64,000 nucleotides of DNA from contig NC_133027.1 of assembly GCF_048771995.1 (NCBI RefSeq), positions 5,142,001-5,206,000 on the forward strand, written 5' to 3'. This DNA is from Taeniopygia guttata (lineage: Eukaryota; Chordata; Aves; Passeriformes; Estrildidae). Shown piece after piece: positions 1-13,700 of this stretch (the first letter of the stretch is position 1; every line of letters begins with the position of its first letter). Made by a program: the position numbers and the translations under genes. Below the pieces are notes generated by a model. That model ran no database searches, was not told where the DNA came from, and was given only the letters and a program-made list of their open reading frames with translations.

Positions 1-515
1 ACCACAAGAGGCCTGGGATGATCCTTGTGATTAAACAACAGATTTCTTCAATAGAAAAACATTGATAGGGATGTTTAAAACAAGACAGAAGAGAAACACA
101 TCATAAACACAATTCATAAATTCTGATGATTTTTAGTTCCTCATTCCACAAAACCTCATTAGGAAATTATATTGGTAAATAAGACTGGTTCTGTTGCCTA
201 AATGTACGAGTCTACAGGCACAGAGGCATTCCAGGATATCTCGGTCCTCCAGAGAGGGTTGGAAGATACAATACAGGAATCTGTGTTATTACTGCTAACC
301 TCTACACTGTGGAACCACTGAAATGCTGCTCCATATGGAAGCACCCCTGGAGACACTTAGGAGACAAAGAGGACCACAGTCCTTCCTCCTCCACTGGGAT
401 TATCTCCTTGGTTGATAATAAAATCTTGGTAATTTAATATTTCCTACACAGAATGCAGGATTTAGTAACATTCAAACAAAAGAGAAATACAGCATTTTTT
501 TTTTTTTCAATTTAG
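1..515. other. Intron of CRISP gene 1
   Basis: AT-rich sequence upstream of the first recognised exon of CRISP gene 1. It ends in a pyrimidine tract and an AG acceptor at 514-515. I see no exon or repeat in it. Confidence 0.6.
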
Positions 516-3500
516 GAAACTGAAGCTCTCAGTGCTCTGTCAAGCAGCAGAGCAGAGCAGCAAAAGTTGATTGTTGACAGACATAATGCCCTCAGGAGAG
601 GAGTAAAACCAACTGCCAGCAACATGATGAAGATGGTAAGTTTTTGTGCTGTAAATCTATTTTTAATGTGTAGTGGACTCTATGAGAGATACAGGACTAT
701 ATGCAGGGTCGCATTATTTTATTTAGCCACAAATTCCTTCTCCAGACCTTTTCTAAGGATTGAGCACAGCCAGCACCAAGAGAAACATAAGGCTGGGCAG
801 GTGGAAGAAAAAAACTGGAAAATTTAGTGGTGTATCAACAGTAATGTCTCTTGTGAAGTAAAATTAAAAGAAGAAAGATTCATAGCATAATTAATTTCTT
901 TCTGATGCATTCTTCATCAGGCTTCACAGTTTCTATTCCCTTGGTGCACAGTAACTTTGCTCCTACCTCCCTCTCCCCTCAAAAAATAGGATGAAAAGGA
1001 TTTTGCATTTGACTTTTTTCTTATTTAAATGTAATTTCTATATGTTGCTCCTTTATGAGGCGTATGTATGAGGGGTTATTCATGGGTATGTGACAGATAT
1101 TTTCTTCTTTCGTTAAGGAATGGTGTCCTGCAGCCGCAGAGAATGCCCAAAACTGGGCCAATCAATGTACTTTAAGCCACAGTCCTCCTCATCTGAGGAG
1201 AACCAGTAAGTGAAGCACGAATGGAATTGAGCAACATCACAGGTTATTGTGGCCAGTTTGGGGTTTTGCTTGTTGCAGAGAAATAAGATGAAATTTTAAT
1301 TCCATGTTGATTTTCTTTTTTTTTTTGTCATGGGACAAAGGGAAATTTCTAGGTAGAAATCTGCCCAGCAAGTGAGAAAAGTTCAATCCCGTTCTCATCC
1401 CAGTTTTACATAGGTATATCCCATTTCTACATTAGATGAAAAAAAAAATCATAGGGATGAAGCATATTGTTCTAAAATATCAATTTAAAACCCCCAAATC
1501 TAGAGGTCTAGAGCCACTTAAGTGCAAAAACCAGTTCACATGTGCTGGTTTGAAATGTCTTGGAAGAAAGGGGCAAAAGGCAAAGGTGTAAAATTTGCTG
1601 GTGGTACTAAGCATAGTTTCTCAGACCAGTCTTAGAGCTTTTAAATCCCCTGGCACATTGCAGCCTAAAACTGTCTTTGAGGTTCAGATTAACACTTCAG
1701 TCAGTCACTAGATATTGAATTTACAGCTCTACCATGTTAACAGCCCAGTATGCTGTTGACTGACTTCTGCCCATACCATATCTAAGATGCAGACAGTCCT
1801 GTCAATATTTTTTCCTAAAATCCTAATCCTCTGGTTTTTGCCAGGGTGCACATTGAGGACCAATGCAGTGGGGTTAAACCTGAATAAAAAGAGTAGATAA
1901 ATGCAGTATAGACACCTTCTTTTGTGCAAGGAGTAAAATTTGGATTATTGGGATTTTCCCAAGATTACTGGGCTGTGACCTGGGTAATGATTATGTTGGC
2001 AACTTCCAAACAGCAAAATTACAGCCATGAACCTGTGTAGGTGTTCCTGCAGAATGTCTGCCAACAACCAACCACCAGCCAAACAGGGCGTGCTGCAAAG
2101 TGGCCAAGTGACACCTTCAGTATTTACAAAGGATGATGTCAGTCAGCTGGAAAAAAAACAACATCCCGCTGTTCTATTTAGGATGAGAATGTCTGTGGAA
2201 GTCATCCCAGTTTTTGCTGGTTTGTTTTGTTGGGTTTTTTGTCTCGTGTGTGGATTCTCTATGCATTTCTCAGCACCACTCTCTTTTCAGATGTACTATG
2301 TGGTGAAAATCTCTTCATGTCCTCTGCCCCATTCTCATGGTCAGATGTCCTTCAGGCCTGGTACAATGAGGAGAAGAATTTTGAATATGGAACTGGGGCA
2401 AAAACGAAAGGTGCAATGTTTGGCCATTACACTCAGGTAGATGTATTTTTTACATATATATATTTATATTTCAGGCTGAACAAATAAATGTTAGCTAAGC
2501 AAGTTTTACCTCTCATCTTTAAAGGAAATAAATATAAAGGAGACATGGGACTTATTCTAACAAAAAAAGATGAAAAAATTTAAAGGAAAATAATTAGAGT
2601 GAAAATAAGAGGTAAAGTAACAAAATTAAAATGAAAATAATAGTCTAAGTGTATGTAGGAGTAAAGAGTAAAGATACTGGTATTTCAAGACTTCAGGAAG
2701 CATCAACTTGTTTACCATCTGAGAATTACCCAGACACGGGAAAAACAGGGTTATTAAAGTATCAGCAAGGAAATATATACAGGTTTGTTGTAGTCAACAA
2801 AGTTCTTTTGACTCAGAAGAGCTGGACAACAGCTTATCCTAAACTTCTACAGTAACTGCACAAAACACAGGATACAAAATTTTACTACATCATTCCTACA
2901 TTGACCGTTTCAATTGAATGAAGACAGAAATACAAAATCAAAGGTTTTATAAACATTTGTCTTGAATTATTATTGTTTTTATCCCCAATATTCTTTGGTT
3001 GAATAGGGGTGAAGGCAGATTTTCAATAAAATGGGGCTCATATTTTTAATACAAAGGATAAATAAAGTGACTTGACATTACTGCAAATATTTCTGTGTTG
3101 CATATTGTCTTTAAATTATTTTCAAATGTATATTTTTCATATTCCCATTATTTTTATTCTTATACCTACAGATGGTTTGGCACAATTCTTATAAAATTGG
3201 ATGTGGTTTCGCTTTCTGCAACAACACTAAGTACAGTTACTTTTATGTCTGCCAGTACTGCCCCGCGTACGTATTGATTTTGATTTTGGTACTTATTACA
3301 TTACCAAAATTAGCCAGGAGTTAGAGAAATTTGTATCAGGGCACATCACCAGCAGCTGAGAAACAGGTTTGAAGACTCTATTAGGAATATGAAAGGACAG
3401 AAATATACTCATCAAAAGAGTTGTCAAACAAGAAAAAGCATAAAATATATAAAAGGGACAATAATTTTGAGATAAAATGTTACTTGCCAAAAAATCCTAG

Positions 3501-4956
3501 CTTTCATAATAGTTAATTAGAAATATTTTGTACATTCTACTTGAAATGTTGGTTCAGAAAGGTATACCAATATGTACAGTACAGTGAAGACTATAATTAA
3601 TAATAAAAAAACTTTAATGGGAATGTTAAGGTAAAGTGATGACTTCAAATAGTGCCTAAAATTAATTTCCACATTCACAATATCTTGTTGTGGGTTTACC
3701 TTGACTGACCACCAGTAGATCACTCAGCCTCTCTGACTCTTCTCAACAGGACGGAGCAGTTAAATAGTATGGCAAAAAGTTCACAGGTCAGGATGAGGTC
3801 AGGGGAGTTCACTCACCACTTACTGTCATGGGAAAAAGAGACTCAGTTTGGGAAAATTAACTTCATTTGTGACTAATCAAATCAGACTAGGATAATAAGA
3901 AGTAAAACCAAATCTAAAGCACCTTCTACCAGCCCCCACTTTCTTCCCAATCTCAGCTTGACTCCTGATTTTCTCTACCTCCTCCCCCTCAGCAGCACAA
4001 CGGGATGGAGCTGGGCATTCTGGTCAGTTCATCTTGTGCCACTTCTGCCACTCCTTCCCCCATGCTCTTCCCCCACCCCATTGTGGAGTCCTTCTCACGG
4101 GAGAGAGTCCTCCATGAATTTCAGTGTGGGTCCTTCAGTTCCTCCTAAACTGCTCCAGCATGGATTCCTTCCATGCTTCCATTCCTTCAGGATTGGAATG
4201 TTGCAATGTGTGTCCCCCACAGGGTCACAAGTCCCGTCAGGAGCCTGACCCAGTGAGGGCTTCCCATGGGATCACAGCCTCCTTCAGGCATCCTCCTGCT
4301 CCAGTGTGGGTCCTCCACAGGTTGCAGGTGGATCTCTGTGTCTTCATGGACATCCATGGGCAGCAGGGGACACAGCTGCCTCTCCATGGGCTGCACTGGG
4401 GAATCTCAGTTCAAGTGCCTGGGGCACCTCCTGCCTCTCCTTCTGCACTGACCTGAGTGTCTGCAGAGTGATTTCACTCACACATTCTCACTCCTTTCTT
4501 CTGGTTGCTGTTACATGCAGAATTTAGTCTCCCTCAAATATGTTATCACAGAGCCACGATAACCATCACATGGGTCCAGCTTGGAGCTGGGCAACACTGG
4601 CCCTGTCTGGAACAAAGACAACCTCTGGTGTCTTCTCACAAAAGCCACCCCTGCAAATTCCTCCCCCTCTCTGCCCACTGCAGAAGCATTTCCAAATAAA
4701 GCCAGCAGACATGAAAAAAATTGACATATTACCAAGGACCAAGTGTAAATGTCCCAGTAAGTTACATAAGTAACTGAGTGTAAATCTAAACATCTTTACA
4801 GATTAGTTTTCCTCTCAGGTATGGTGCAGTGACTTCACAGCTGATGTTGGTAACATTGATGTTTCAGGGGAAACCTAATAAGTTCAATGAAGACACCCTA
4901 CAAGGAAGGAAAGCCCTGTGGGGATTGCCCCAGTGCTTGTGAGGATGGATTATGCA
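516..4956 (+). CDS. CRISP: Cysteine-rich secretory protein (CRISP) gene 1, partial (5 internal exons)
   Basis: This is a CAP-superfamily secreted protein. Exons read from the sequence are 516-635, 1118-1205, 2291-2436, 3172-3266 and 4868-4956, each bounded by AG and GT, with matching phases (0, 1, 0, 2, 1) and no internal stop. The translation contains DRHNALRRG (first CAP histidine), [18 protein letters not shown] (CAP glutamate), [17 protein letters not shown] (CAP signature 1 with the second histidine) and [11 protein letters not shown] (signature 2). The hinge follows, ending CEDGLC. All ten cysteines expected up to this point are present. The signal-peptide exon should lie left of the window. 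The final exon, which encodes the C-terminal ion-channel-regulatory (ICR/CRISP) domain, was not found downstream. The last three exons have the same lengths (146, 95, 89) as those of the second CRISP gene, so the two are tandem paralogues. Known CRISPs act outside the cell, in sperm biology and as channel modulators; which mammalian CRISP this matches cannot be settled here. Confidence 0.9.
3790..4705 (-). mobile_element. Degenerate LTR of an endogenous retrovirus-like element
   Basis: Repeated blocks around TGGGTCCTC, CCATGGGCTGCA and GGTCACAAGTCC resemble, from memory, a long LTR family common in bird genomes, here in reverse orientation. Other matching stretches are CACTCACCACTTACTGTCAT on the left and AAATATGTTATCACAGAG near the right. 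The copy is diverged and shortened. It lies in the intron between the fourth and fifth recognised exons of CRISP gene 1. Small open frames inside it are not genes. The family name and exact ends need a repeat library. Confidence 0.6.
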
Positions 4957-7335
4957 GTAAGTTCCAAGTATTTTAATTGTGACCTGGTAAAGTTAATGCT
5001 TAACAAAAACTCCTAAACAGCAATTAATTTATTCAAACAGATTAAAAAAAAAATTGCTGAAATACTAGGCAAAGAGTACTATCAGAGAATTACATTTCAC
5101 TATGCTGTCTGCTTTACCTAGGTGAGATAACACTTTTCCATGCCCAGGAGAGATAAATCTCATCCTTCAACCTAAGAAATTCTAGGGAAGGAGGGGACTT
5201 CTTTACCTTTTTTTTTTTGCTTCTTACATCCTTTAAACAGTGGTGGCAGATAAATGGAAGTAGCAACACATTTGATAAGAGCAAGCAGCAAACCTGAGTT
5301 TTTAGAATTCTAACAGGAAATAAAAGCATATGGGCTGAGTCTCACAATGCAAGATTTAATTAATATCTTCTGTTATTGAATTAACCAAATTCCCATCACA
5401 GGCTGTAGCATAAAGAAAGAAAGCTTTAAAATGCCTTTATGGATAAGTAAAAAATCTCCTTGAGAACAACACTTATTTTCTATGTGTGGTCAAATTAGTG
5501 GCTGGGATGCTGCTGGGGAGTAAATAGCAACAGAGAAGAAAACATTAGAGAGAAAATAATGTTGATGAAAAATTATTCTGAAAGAACATGATGCGAGTTT
5601 TCACTTCCCACTCGCAATTAATTTTGTGTTTCAAATCATTTTCAGCCAAGACTTGAAAGTTTGAAGATGCTTTTTTCCAACACTCCTGGCAAAGTGTCCA
5701 GGATGAGCCCAGAGCTTCATCAAGTCCACTGCTCTGCTCCTGTCAATGCAAAACTGAAATAAAATAACAAGCTCAACTTCTACCTTCCTGCATATCCATC
5801 TCCTTAATGAATTCTTCCACAAACACCAGTTCCATCCTGCCTCTCCAACATATGCAGAAGGACTGACTTCAGTACAGTGACTCACACAAGAAAAATCTGT
5901 AGCATGATGTACATATTCTATTTATATAATGGTCTAGATCATGGTAGAAATCTTAATTTAAATTTGTTGTTTGTTTGCCAGATATATTTAATTATTAGTG
6001 TTTCTCATCTTTCTTTTCCCAGAATGTTATCTAATAAACATTTGTGAAAGGTCTGTGTTTCCATATGTTTATTATGTTCTTAGCATAGATGGATAATGCT
6101 TGGTCATGTAACTACTTTTAAATTGATTGAAAATTTAAACTATTATTAACAGGACCAGCAGATAAACAGTATTGCTTGAAATATGTAATTCTTAAATGAA
6201 ATTAGGAGAGCAGAGCAGTTTCCTGTAGATCTATTCTGGTTTAGAATCTGTTGCTGACATATGTTCTACTATAAAATGCTCAGTTGTGAAAAAACACAAA
6301 AAATACCCCCAAAAACCAAACCAAATGTAGTTAATTTAAATTAAGAATCCTATTTATAGTATAAGATTGCATTTAAATACAGGTGACCAAACCTACCTTG
6401 TAAAGAAAAATGACTGTCTGAGAAAAGGGCTTAATTCACAATAACAGATAGTCAAAAGGGGGAAGATCCCTGCATTTGGAAACTTTGTTTTTCCATAACA
6501 AGTAGACATGTGTTTCAATTTTTTTAATGACTGTATCAGTCATTAAATTACTCATTTTTCACTGACCAGTTCATCATAATTTTCATTCTTTCTTATTACC
6601 ATGAAATAAAATTCTCTAAACTGCACCAAAGTTGTGACTTTATTAGCATTAGGTGTTGAAGCGAGCCTAAATATTTAACAGCATGAGCAGAATCAGGTTA
6701 TGTGAGAAGATTTCCTAAGCAAAACCAGAAGTCAGGAAAGCAACCCTCCATCAGACTCCCTTTCAGAGAGAAATAACAATTAACATAAATAACCTGCAAT
6801 CCCCACTCGGTGACCTTTGGGATACCGGTGCTTTTCTGTGCAGTTAACAATGGGGTTAAATATTATTTCAGTCTCACCTTACAAAGCTTGCACATTCCAG
6901 TCCCCTTTTAGTAAGGAAGCTGCTGTCATAATTAAGATTTCAAGTCTCAGAGCCCTTGGCACAGAATAATTTCATCACACATTTGACTCCTTCATTCCAG
7001 TGGCATTTCTTCTAGTGTGAAAGACAAGCATTAAGTTAAAAGTTCGATTTCACAACTCAAAGGTCTTATTATTTGGGTTGTTTGGTTGGTTTTTTTTTCC
7101 TCATTCATCTCCACCATTTTTCCCCTCCATGGCACACTGACCTCTCAGCTGGAGTCAGCTCTAAAAGCAAATAAAGCAATGCCAGGGCAGAGGTGTGAGT
7201 GCTGGAACATTACTTACTACACTCTGAAATAATTAGCACAGGTCCAAGTAAGAATTGCAATAGTTAATCCAGTGTTGCTATCAATAAGGAAGTGGGCAGA
7301 ACCATTACCCTTACTCAAAAAATACTCCTTTACCA
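4957..7335. other. Gene 1 downstream region, no exon recognised
   Basis: The last coding exon of CRISP gene 1 is expected here or further right but was not seen. A pyrimidine-rich acceptor followed closely by AATAAA occurs near 6022-6040. The frame it would give has no ICR cysteine pattern, so I do not call it an exon. The rest is AT-rich with no feature. Confidence 0.4.
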
Positions 7336-7339
7336 TGAA

Positions 7340-7745
7340 TAATGGGTCAGGAAATCAGAGAATCATTAAATCTGGAAAAGACCTCTAATAGAATTGAGTC
7401 CAAATATTTACCTGTCACTGCCAGGTCCACCACTAAACCATGTCCCTAAGAACTAAAATTGCATATTTCTTGAGTATTTCCAGGGATGGTGACTCCAACA
7501 CTTCCCTGAGTAGCCTGTTCAATGCTTGACAACCCCTTCTGTGAAGAAATTTGTTGCCAATGTCCTACAATCTCTTTATAGGGAGTTGTAAAGAATGAGA
7601 AGGTCCCCCCTGAGCCTCCTTTTCTCCAGGCTGAGTCCCCCCAGCTCCCTCTGCTGCTCCTCATCAGACCTGGGCTCCAGACCCTTCCCCAGCTCCGTTC
7701 CTTTCTCTGGATTTGCTCCATCCCCTCAATGTCTTTTCTGTAGTG
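7340..7745 (-). mobile_element. CR1 LINE fragment
   Basis: Reverse-oriented CR1 3' region: AGAATCATTAAATCTGGAAA at the left (3' end), then TCCAGGGATGGTGACTCC and CTTTTCTCCAGGCTGAG. It is truncated at the 5' side, as is usual for CR1. Confidence 0.8.
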
Positions 7746-8104
7746 ATTTCTGCAAGCGAAACCACAAGAACTCATTTCTTAGTCACTCCTAAGAGGAAAA
7801 AAGTAGTGTAATAAGGTAAAAATCAATCATCACACATCTGACCCAGGGCATAAAGGTCCATAAGCCTGATTTAGATCTCCAGAAAGATAATGAAACAAAT
7901 TTTTTTCCTGTCATTTTGTAACCAGTAGCGTATTAAAAATCAGCATGGATCCTTCAGGAGCTGATCTTCCCAAAACAAACTCTCTTCAGTGAGTCACTCA
8001 GATGAGAAGACACTGTGATGGCTTAAGTAACAAACTTGAGAGGTGTGGTTCAGGTGAAAGTACTAAAACATGGCACATCCATGCAGCTGAACACACACAT
8101 CTGT

Positions 8105-8640
8105 GGATGATCCTAAGCTGGGGAGGAGACAGAGACCTCTGACACCTCGGGGTCCTGGTGGATGACAAGATGTCCAGACCCAGGAGCAAGGACTGTGAGC
8201 AAGGACACCAAATGAGGCACATCTGGGGTGCTGTGTCCAGCTCTGGGCTCATTGGCAAAAGAGGGTCATGGAGCTCCTGGAGTGGGTCTAGTGCTGGGTG
8301 ACAATGATGATGAAGAGACTGGAGCATCTCCCTGATGAGGAAAGGCTGAGGGAGCTGGGGCTGTTCAGCCTCCAGAGGAAGCACAGCTGAGAGGGACCCT
8401 CAGCCCTGGGTGTCCCTGTGAGCAGGGAAGGTCAGAGCAGGGCCCAGGCTCTGCTCTGGGACCCAGCAATGGCACCAGAGGAACGGGCAGGGACTGATCC
8501 CAGTGAGTTCCACCCAGACAGGAGGCAGAACTTTCCTGTGCAGTGACCGAGCACTGAACACATTGCCCAGAGAGGGAGTGGAGTCTGTCTCCAGAAATGT
8601 CTAGAAACATGTGCTCTAAAACCACTACTTTGTGTGAGGC
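8105..8640 (+). mobile_element. CR1 LINE fragment
   Basis: Forward CR1 with GGTCCTGGTGGATGACAAG, GAAAGGCTGAGGGAGCTGGG and GTTCAGCCTCCAGAGGA. It belongs to the same subfamily as the copy at 38395 (shared GGGCAGGAACTGAT... and AGGAAGCAGAACTT-like stretches). Diverged and without an intact frame. Confidence 0.75.
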
Positions 8641-9093
8641 CCAGCTATTGATGTTTTTAGGGCATGAGAAATACTTAGTGACTGACTATGATACCAAAGG
8701 GTCCTGTTGCAATCAGGGCTGGTAAAAGACTTAACAGCCATTATAATATACACTTCCTAAGTGTATATTGGAAGGCAGTTTGCCTTGTCCCTTATAGCTT
8801 CTGTCAGCACTGAGATCCCCACAGCAGAGCAGGCTTTCCTCCTAGCACATCCTGTTCCTGCTTCCTTCCACCTTTCAAGGAGAAACCCTTGATACCCTGC
8901 CTACCTTTAGCAAGGATCCAGAGCAAACAAGAAGATTCCATGGGAAGGCTTGTGGAAAGGGATTATTCCCTATTCCTCCTTCTCACCTGCTCCTGAGGGA
9001 GCTCCTTGCAGAGAGCTGGCTGCTCTGGGAGAGGGCCTGAATTACATCCCTCCATGTGATGGACCTCCGGGTTCATTGTGGAAAAGTACACAC
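8641..9093. other. Intergenic, no feature seen
   Basis: No exon, RNA gene or clear repeat recognised. Confidence 0.4.
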
Positions 9094-9173
9094 GATAGGA
9101 TAGGATAGGATAGGATAGGATAGGATAGGATAGGATAGGATAGGATAGGATAGGATAGGATAGGATAGGATAA
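9094..9173. repeat. (GATAG)16 microsatellite
   Basis: Sixteen perfect copies of the pentamer GATAG with sharp edges. Perfection over 80 bases suggests it is length-variable. Confidence 0.98.
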
Positions 9174-10524
9174 ATTCAGTTAAAGAGGACGTACCTGGTG
9201 CAACTTCCTGACCAAAGATTAGTTTGGAATAACTTCTTCTCTAAGTGCAAGAATTATCTTACTCGTGCAGTGTTTTAAGAGGAACGTGGTGATGGGGACA
9301 GTTCAGCCAAGGCAGTGTCCTGTCTCTTGCCATTACAAAGAGAATGTCCCTTAATGGCAGTTGGAAAAATCTCGTGGCAGGCAGAACTGAATTTCTTCTT
9401 TCTCTAGATTTGATGTCCTTTATAATGACCTTAAAAAAAAAATGGGACTGTTGCACTTGAAATATTAATCATCTGAGCAGAAAGGTGCTGCCTTTTCTAC
9501 TTGTATGGAGATAATCCTTATTGATTTTATCTGCAACATTTAGCCACAGATAAGCTTTTTAGATAAGTGTTATACAATGAAGAAATGAACATTGTACTAA
9601 CTCTAACTGGGCCATTTTCAGATTGATTTACTGACTTTATATCACTGTCCATCTGCTCTGCTGTATAAGATTGCTGAACAGGTAAGAAAGATAAAATTTA
9701 AAGAAAACAGAAATAATCTATAGATAGTTTTATATGTTTTATCATTATTATTTTATCATTTTGTAGCTGGAAAAGAAAACATCAGGTTTCTCAGGAGATG
9801 CATGTTGAGATCACAGAGAGGCCTGAGAACATCTGTGTCCCAGCTGATACAAGAAATGCTCCAGAACCTGATATTTTGCACCCTGAAATCCATCTGTGGC
9901 ACCCACAATCCTCTGTTTGGTACCCGGGCTTGTGACTTACACAGGAGGGAAGTGTCTCCAGATTAGATGCTAATTGCAACAAATGACTGAGCAAGAAGTG
10001 ACCTATTTAAATTTAATAAGAATGAAAGTTTTAATCCTCCTCCTCCCTCCATGCTGGGGTATACACAAGGGTTCAAGATTTCCCTAGGCATGGCAGAGTG
10101 CTATCAGAGGCAGTTAGGACCACACATTTGGATTTAAGTAGCTGTATTGCTCCCTGAGATGTCTGTAGGGATCCTTTAATCTCAGTCTCAGCCTGTCCAC
10201 AAACCAGCACTCACTGTAATATGTTAATAAAAACCCTCTTACTTTCTCAGCTTCAAGTGTCAGACACTGCTTGTTTATTACTCTGCCTATAATAAATTTA
10301 GCCACAGTTTTCTGGGATTATCATTTAGTATCAAAAAATTGCTCTCAATTTTCCCATAAGTTTTGCTGTTAAAGCTCACTTTAGAAGTGAAGTTACCTGA
10401 GGTGGGTTACACAGGTTGGAAGAGGACGAGCATCACCAGTGCCACCACTACATTTCCTCCTTACTGAACTAATCTCACTTCCTAATCTGGCAGAAAATTA
10501 TCTGGTACTGAGACCGCCAGCCAC
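9174..10524. other. Intergenic, no gene seen
   Basis: AT-rich sequence. An exon-like interval bounded by TTTTCAG and CAG/gtaag lies near 9621-9681, but it encodes nothing recognisable. Confidence 0.4.
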
Positions 10525-10760
10525 AGAAGGAAATAATTCAGGACAATTCAGAACAAGAGGAAATGTTTTCAAGTTGTGCCAGGGTAGGTTTAGATTAGAT
10601 ACTGGGAAAAAATTATTGACTAAAAGACTGGTCAGGCATTGGAACAGACTGCCCAGGGAAATTATGAAATCACAAAAAATGTGAAGATGTGATGCTTAGG
10701 GCCATGGTTTGGTGGTGAACATAGAGCTCCCAGAATCAGGTGCAGCCTCAGGATGAGAGA
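10525..10760 (+). mobile_element. CR1 LINE fragment
   Basis: Forward CR1 3' region: AACAAGAGGAAATGTTTTCA, GGTTTAGATTAGATACTGGG, AGGCATTGGAACAGACTGCC and GGGCCATGGTTTGGTGGTG. Confidence 0.8.
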
Positions 10761-13700
10761 CTGACCTTGAGTCCTTGGTCACGCAAGACTCACACCATTA
10801 CCACCAGTACTAAGAAGATGCTGCCTTTCCCTAATCCACCCCTTTTCTCCCTCCTCACCAAATCCATATCTGGTTGTGAAAAGCAACCAGGGCAGTTTTA
10901 GCTATCTTCAAGAAGAGTATCATTGTGCCTGATTAACTGTTGCTGACATAAACCAGGACACTAACCCAGCAGAAAAATATTCCTCTGGTTATTTTCTCTT
11001 AGAGCGGGTAGCTGCTGTCCTCTAATCACAGCATCAAAGCTAAAAGCAGGACCTGGATGTGCTTGACTTTCCTGTACGGTGTAGCTGCTGGAAATAAACA
11101 CCCACATTCACACAAAGACACAACACTTCCTGAGATACAGGGAGCAGCTAAACAACATTGTGTTTCTAGTTTAAACGTGCCTTAAGATCTGCAGCTGCAA
11201 TGCTCAAACAAAATAGAAAACAGGTTAAAGGAAGTACTCATTAGATGAAGCCCCTCTACAGAGTTACTGCTAAGATTTCAGTGCCAGGGGAATATATTGC
11301 AGGGTCTGTCTGTGTTTATCTCCCAGCTTATCAGAGGAGAGTGTCAAAGGAAACCATAAGTAAAAGATAAGCTAGTTTGAGACTGACAAGACCATGTTGT
11401 CTAGGTTGCCTGAACAGCGACACAGCAACGTGTTAACCAGCATCGTTAGCAAAATCAGGGATGGAAATTGCACCTCTGATGGCACTTGTGAGGAGCAGAC
11501 ACCATCTAATGAGTGCCATGGGTCTCTGGTTAGTGCTGTGTACTGCTGGCTACATTTGTGAAACAAGGTGGAGATAAAAGATAAGGAATAATAAAGTGGG
11601 ATGTCATTAATCGGGTGTCTACAGAAGGAGAGTATCAGTAGATAGCATTTAATAATGCATCGCCCCAAGCAGCTCTGCGTCTGAGCCTGATCTTATCCTC
11701 TGCATAAAGCATCTCCCCTGAGCCCCTGCTGCCTTTGTTCACTTCATGAACTGCAGCATCAGACCTGCTTTGCTGGCAGTGGGTGGGAGCAAGAGGCTCA
11801 TCCTGCCAGGAGGTGATACACAATGCATAGGATGCCTTTCTGCACAATTTAAGGAAATAGCAGCAAATAACAAGGCCATTTAGGCTAAACCATAACTGCC
11901 AGCTAGCCCATCCATTATCAGTTAACAAGAATGAAACAAGATTGTGCAGGTTGAGCACTGAAGGCTCTGCTTAGCCAAGATGGACCACACAGCTGCTGGG
12001 TTCAACCAAAGCAAATGAGTTTGCCCGTGAAAACTCAGAAATATCAATATGCATTAGTGTCTTCACCCAGTTCTGGGGAAGCAGAAGGCAAGTTTCAAAG
12101 ACAAAACAGCAATTTTTCAGCATGCCTGAATATTTCACATATATGGAACACATATGGTCTGTGCACTGTTGTCCCTCCTCATGACCAGGAAACACATCAA
12201 CAACTGTGGCGCACTCTGAAAACCACCCCAAGATCCAGGCAGGAACAGGAGATGTGTGTGCACACGTGTGCATGTGTGCATGAGGGAGCTGTGAGTAGCT
12301 AAGCAGCTGAAGAAGTGGAGAGGTGTGATTTTGCCTGGCTTCTCACAGAGGAAACATAGCCCATTTTAATCATTCCTACACACCCTGTGCAGACACCATC
12401 CAACAGGCTCCAAAGGGAACACACTGACGAGATGAATCATGTGTCCATTGCACTCTAACACCTTCCCTGTGCATTTCAGAGGATATCTACACACTGTGGG
12501 TACATCACTGATAGCATTCTACAGCAGGACAATTAAATGCTTTCTCTGTAGCATGACCTGAATAGATTCTTAATTTCATGCCTTTTAAAATAGATTTTTC
12601 TCTGAAACCTTTCCATCCATTCTTTTTTCTTCATGTTTGTGTGTAGTGACAGGTTACACAGAGTCAGAACACAGGTCTGATCACTGAAAAGGTTTTCTGT
12701 GCCTTTATAATCTTAGTCCTTGACTAATTTTGGCTTAGACCAAATAGCATTACCTTCTAGAAAAACCTTGGTATGTTTAACAGGTTAATAATGCCAAGGG
12801 CTCTTTAGCACCTTGGAAGACATGGTTCAAGAAGCAGAGTTCAGCTCTCCTGACCAGAGCCAAACCAGTGGCCTTAAGACCCAAAAAGTTATCACAGACA
12901 AATTGTACTATCCATACTATTACATCTCCCCCAAGCAATTGTTTTCCGCAACCTTACCTAGAAAGAGATACAGAACAGTGAATGACTTGACTCATGTAAT
13001 GCTTATTTTAAAAATTCTTGGTGATGTCAAGGCAGTGATTTGCCTTATCTGCTCATCCAGCTTGTTTCAGGCTTCTGCTCTAAGCAGGAAAGGTGAAATA
13101 CAGACCTGAAGAACCTCTATTACCTCTAAAGGCAGCATAAGAAGAATGGCTTTGAAGTAGAGCCCTGGTGAGACAAATACCACCCTAGCAGTCTGGATTA
13201 TGCTCTGGCAGGGACAGAAAATGCTCTGGCATTTTTCTCACCCTCTGCAGGTTCAAGAGACCTGTAGCTATATGAGGTTGATTTTGATGACAGCAGGCCT
13301 GGCCGGGGTGGAGCTGGAAGGTTAGGGGTCTTCAGAGAAAAAAGGTTCTCAAAAGCCAGGAAGTGAATAGTGGGATTCAGTCAGTTAAGCATTGAGACAT
13401 TTTCTGCAGTGGGTCAAAAGAAGTTTAAGAAGTATTTAAGATAAGTAGTCATGAAACAGAAACACTGCAGAGAATTGAAGTGACTGGTTCCATTACCTGA
13501 ACCAGTTTCCCCACATTCAAATCCTGAAGGCACAGAGGTTATCTGCTACACCACATATTCATAAGAGATCCATATTCTTGATCTCTGATTATATTAGGAA
13601 TGATGGATTTGGCCAGAGAAGGCAGCGACTGATGAATTTACTGGAGCATAGGGGAGAGGAGTCACCACATAACCAGGCAGCCAAAGTCACCTTTATACAG

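Noticed and set aside
3958-4793. Several overlapping open frames on both strands
   Set aside because: They lie within the degenerate LTR in the CRISP gene 1 intron and read different frames of the same repeat.
6022-6120. Acceptor-like CCCAG followed by an open frame, as a candidate last exon of CRISP gene 1
   Set aside because: The frame joined in phase gives only two cysteines, with spacing unlike the ICR domain. Kept only as a possible alternative end.
9621-9681. Exon-like interval between TTTTCAG and CAG/gtaag
   Set aside because: All three frames are unremarkable and no adjacent exon joins it.
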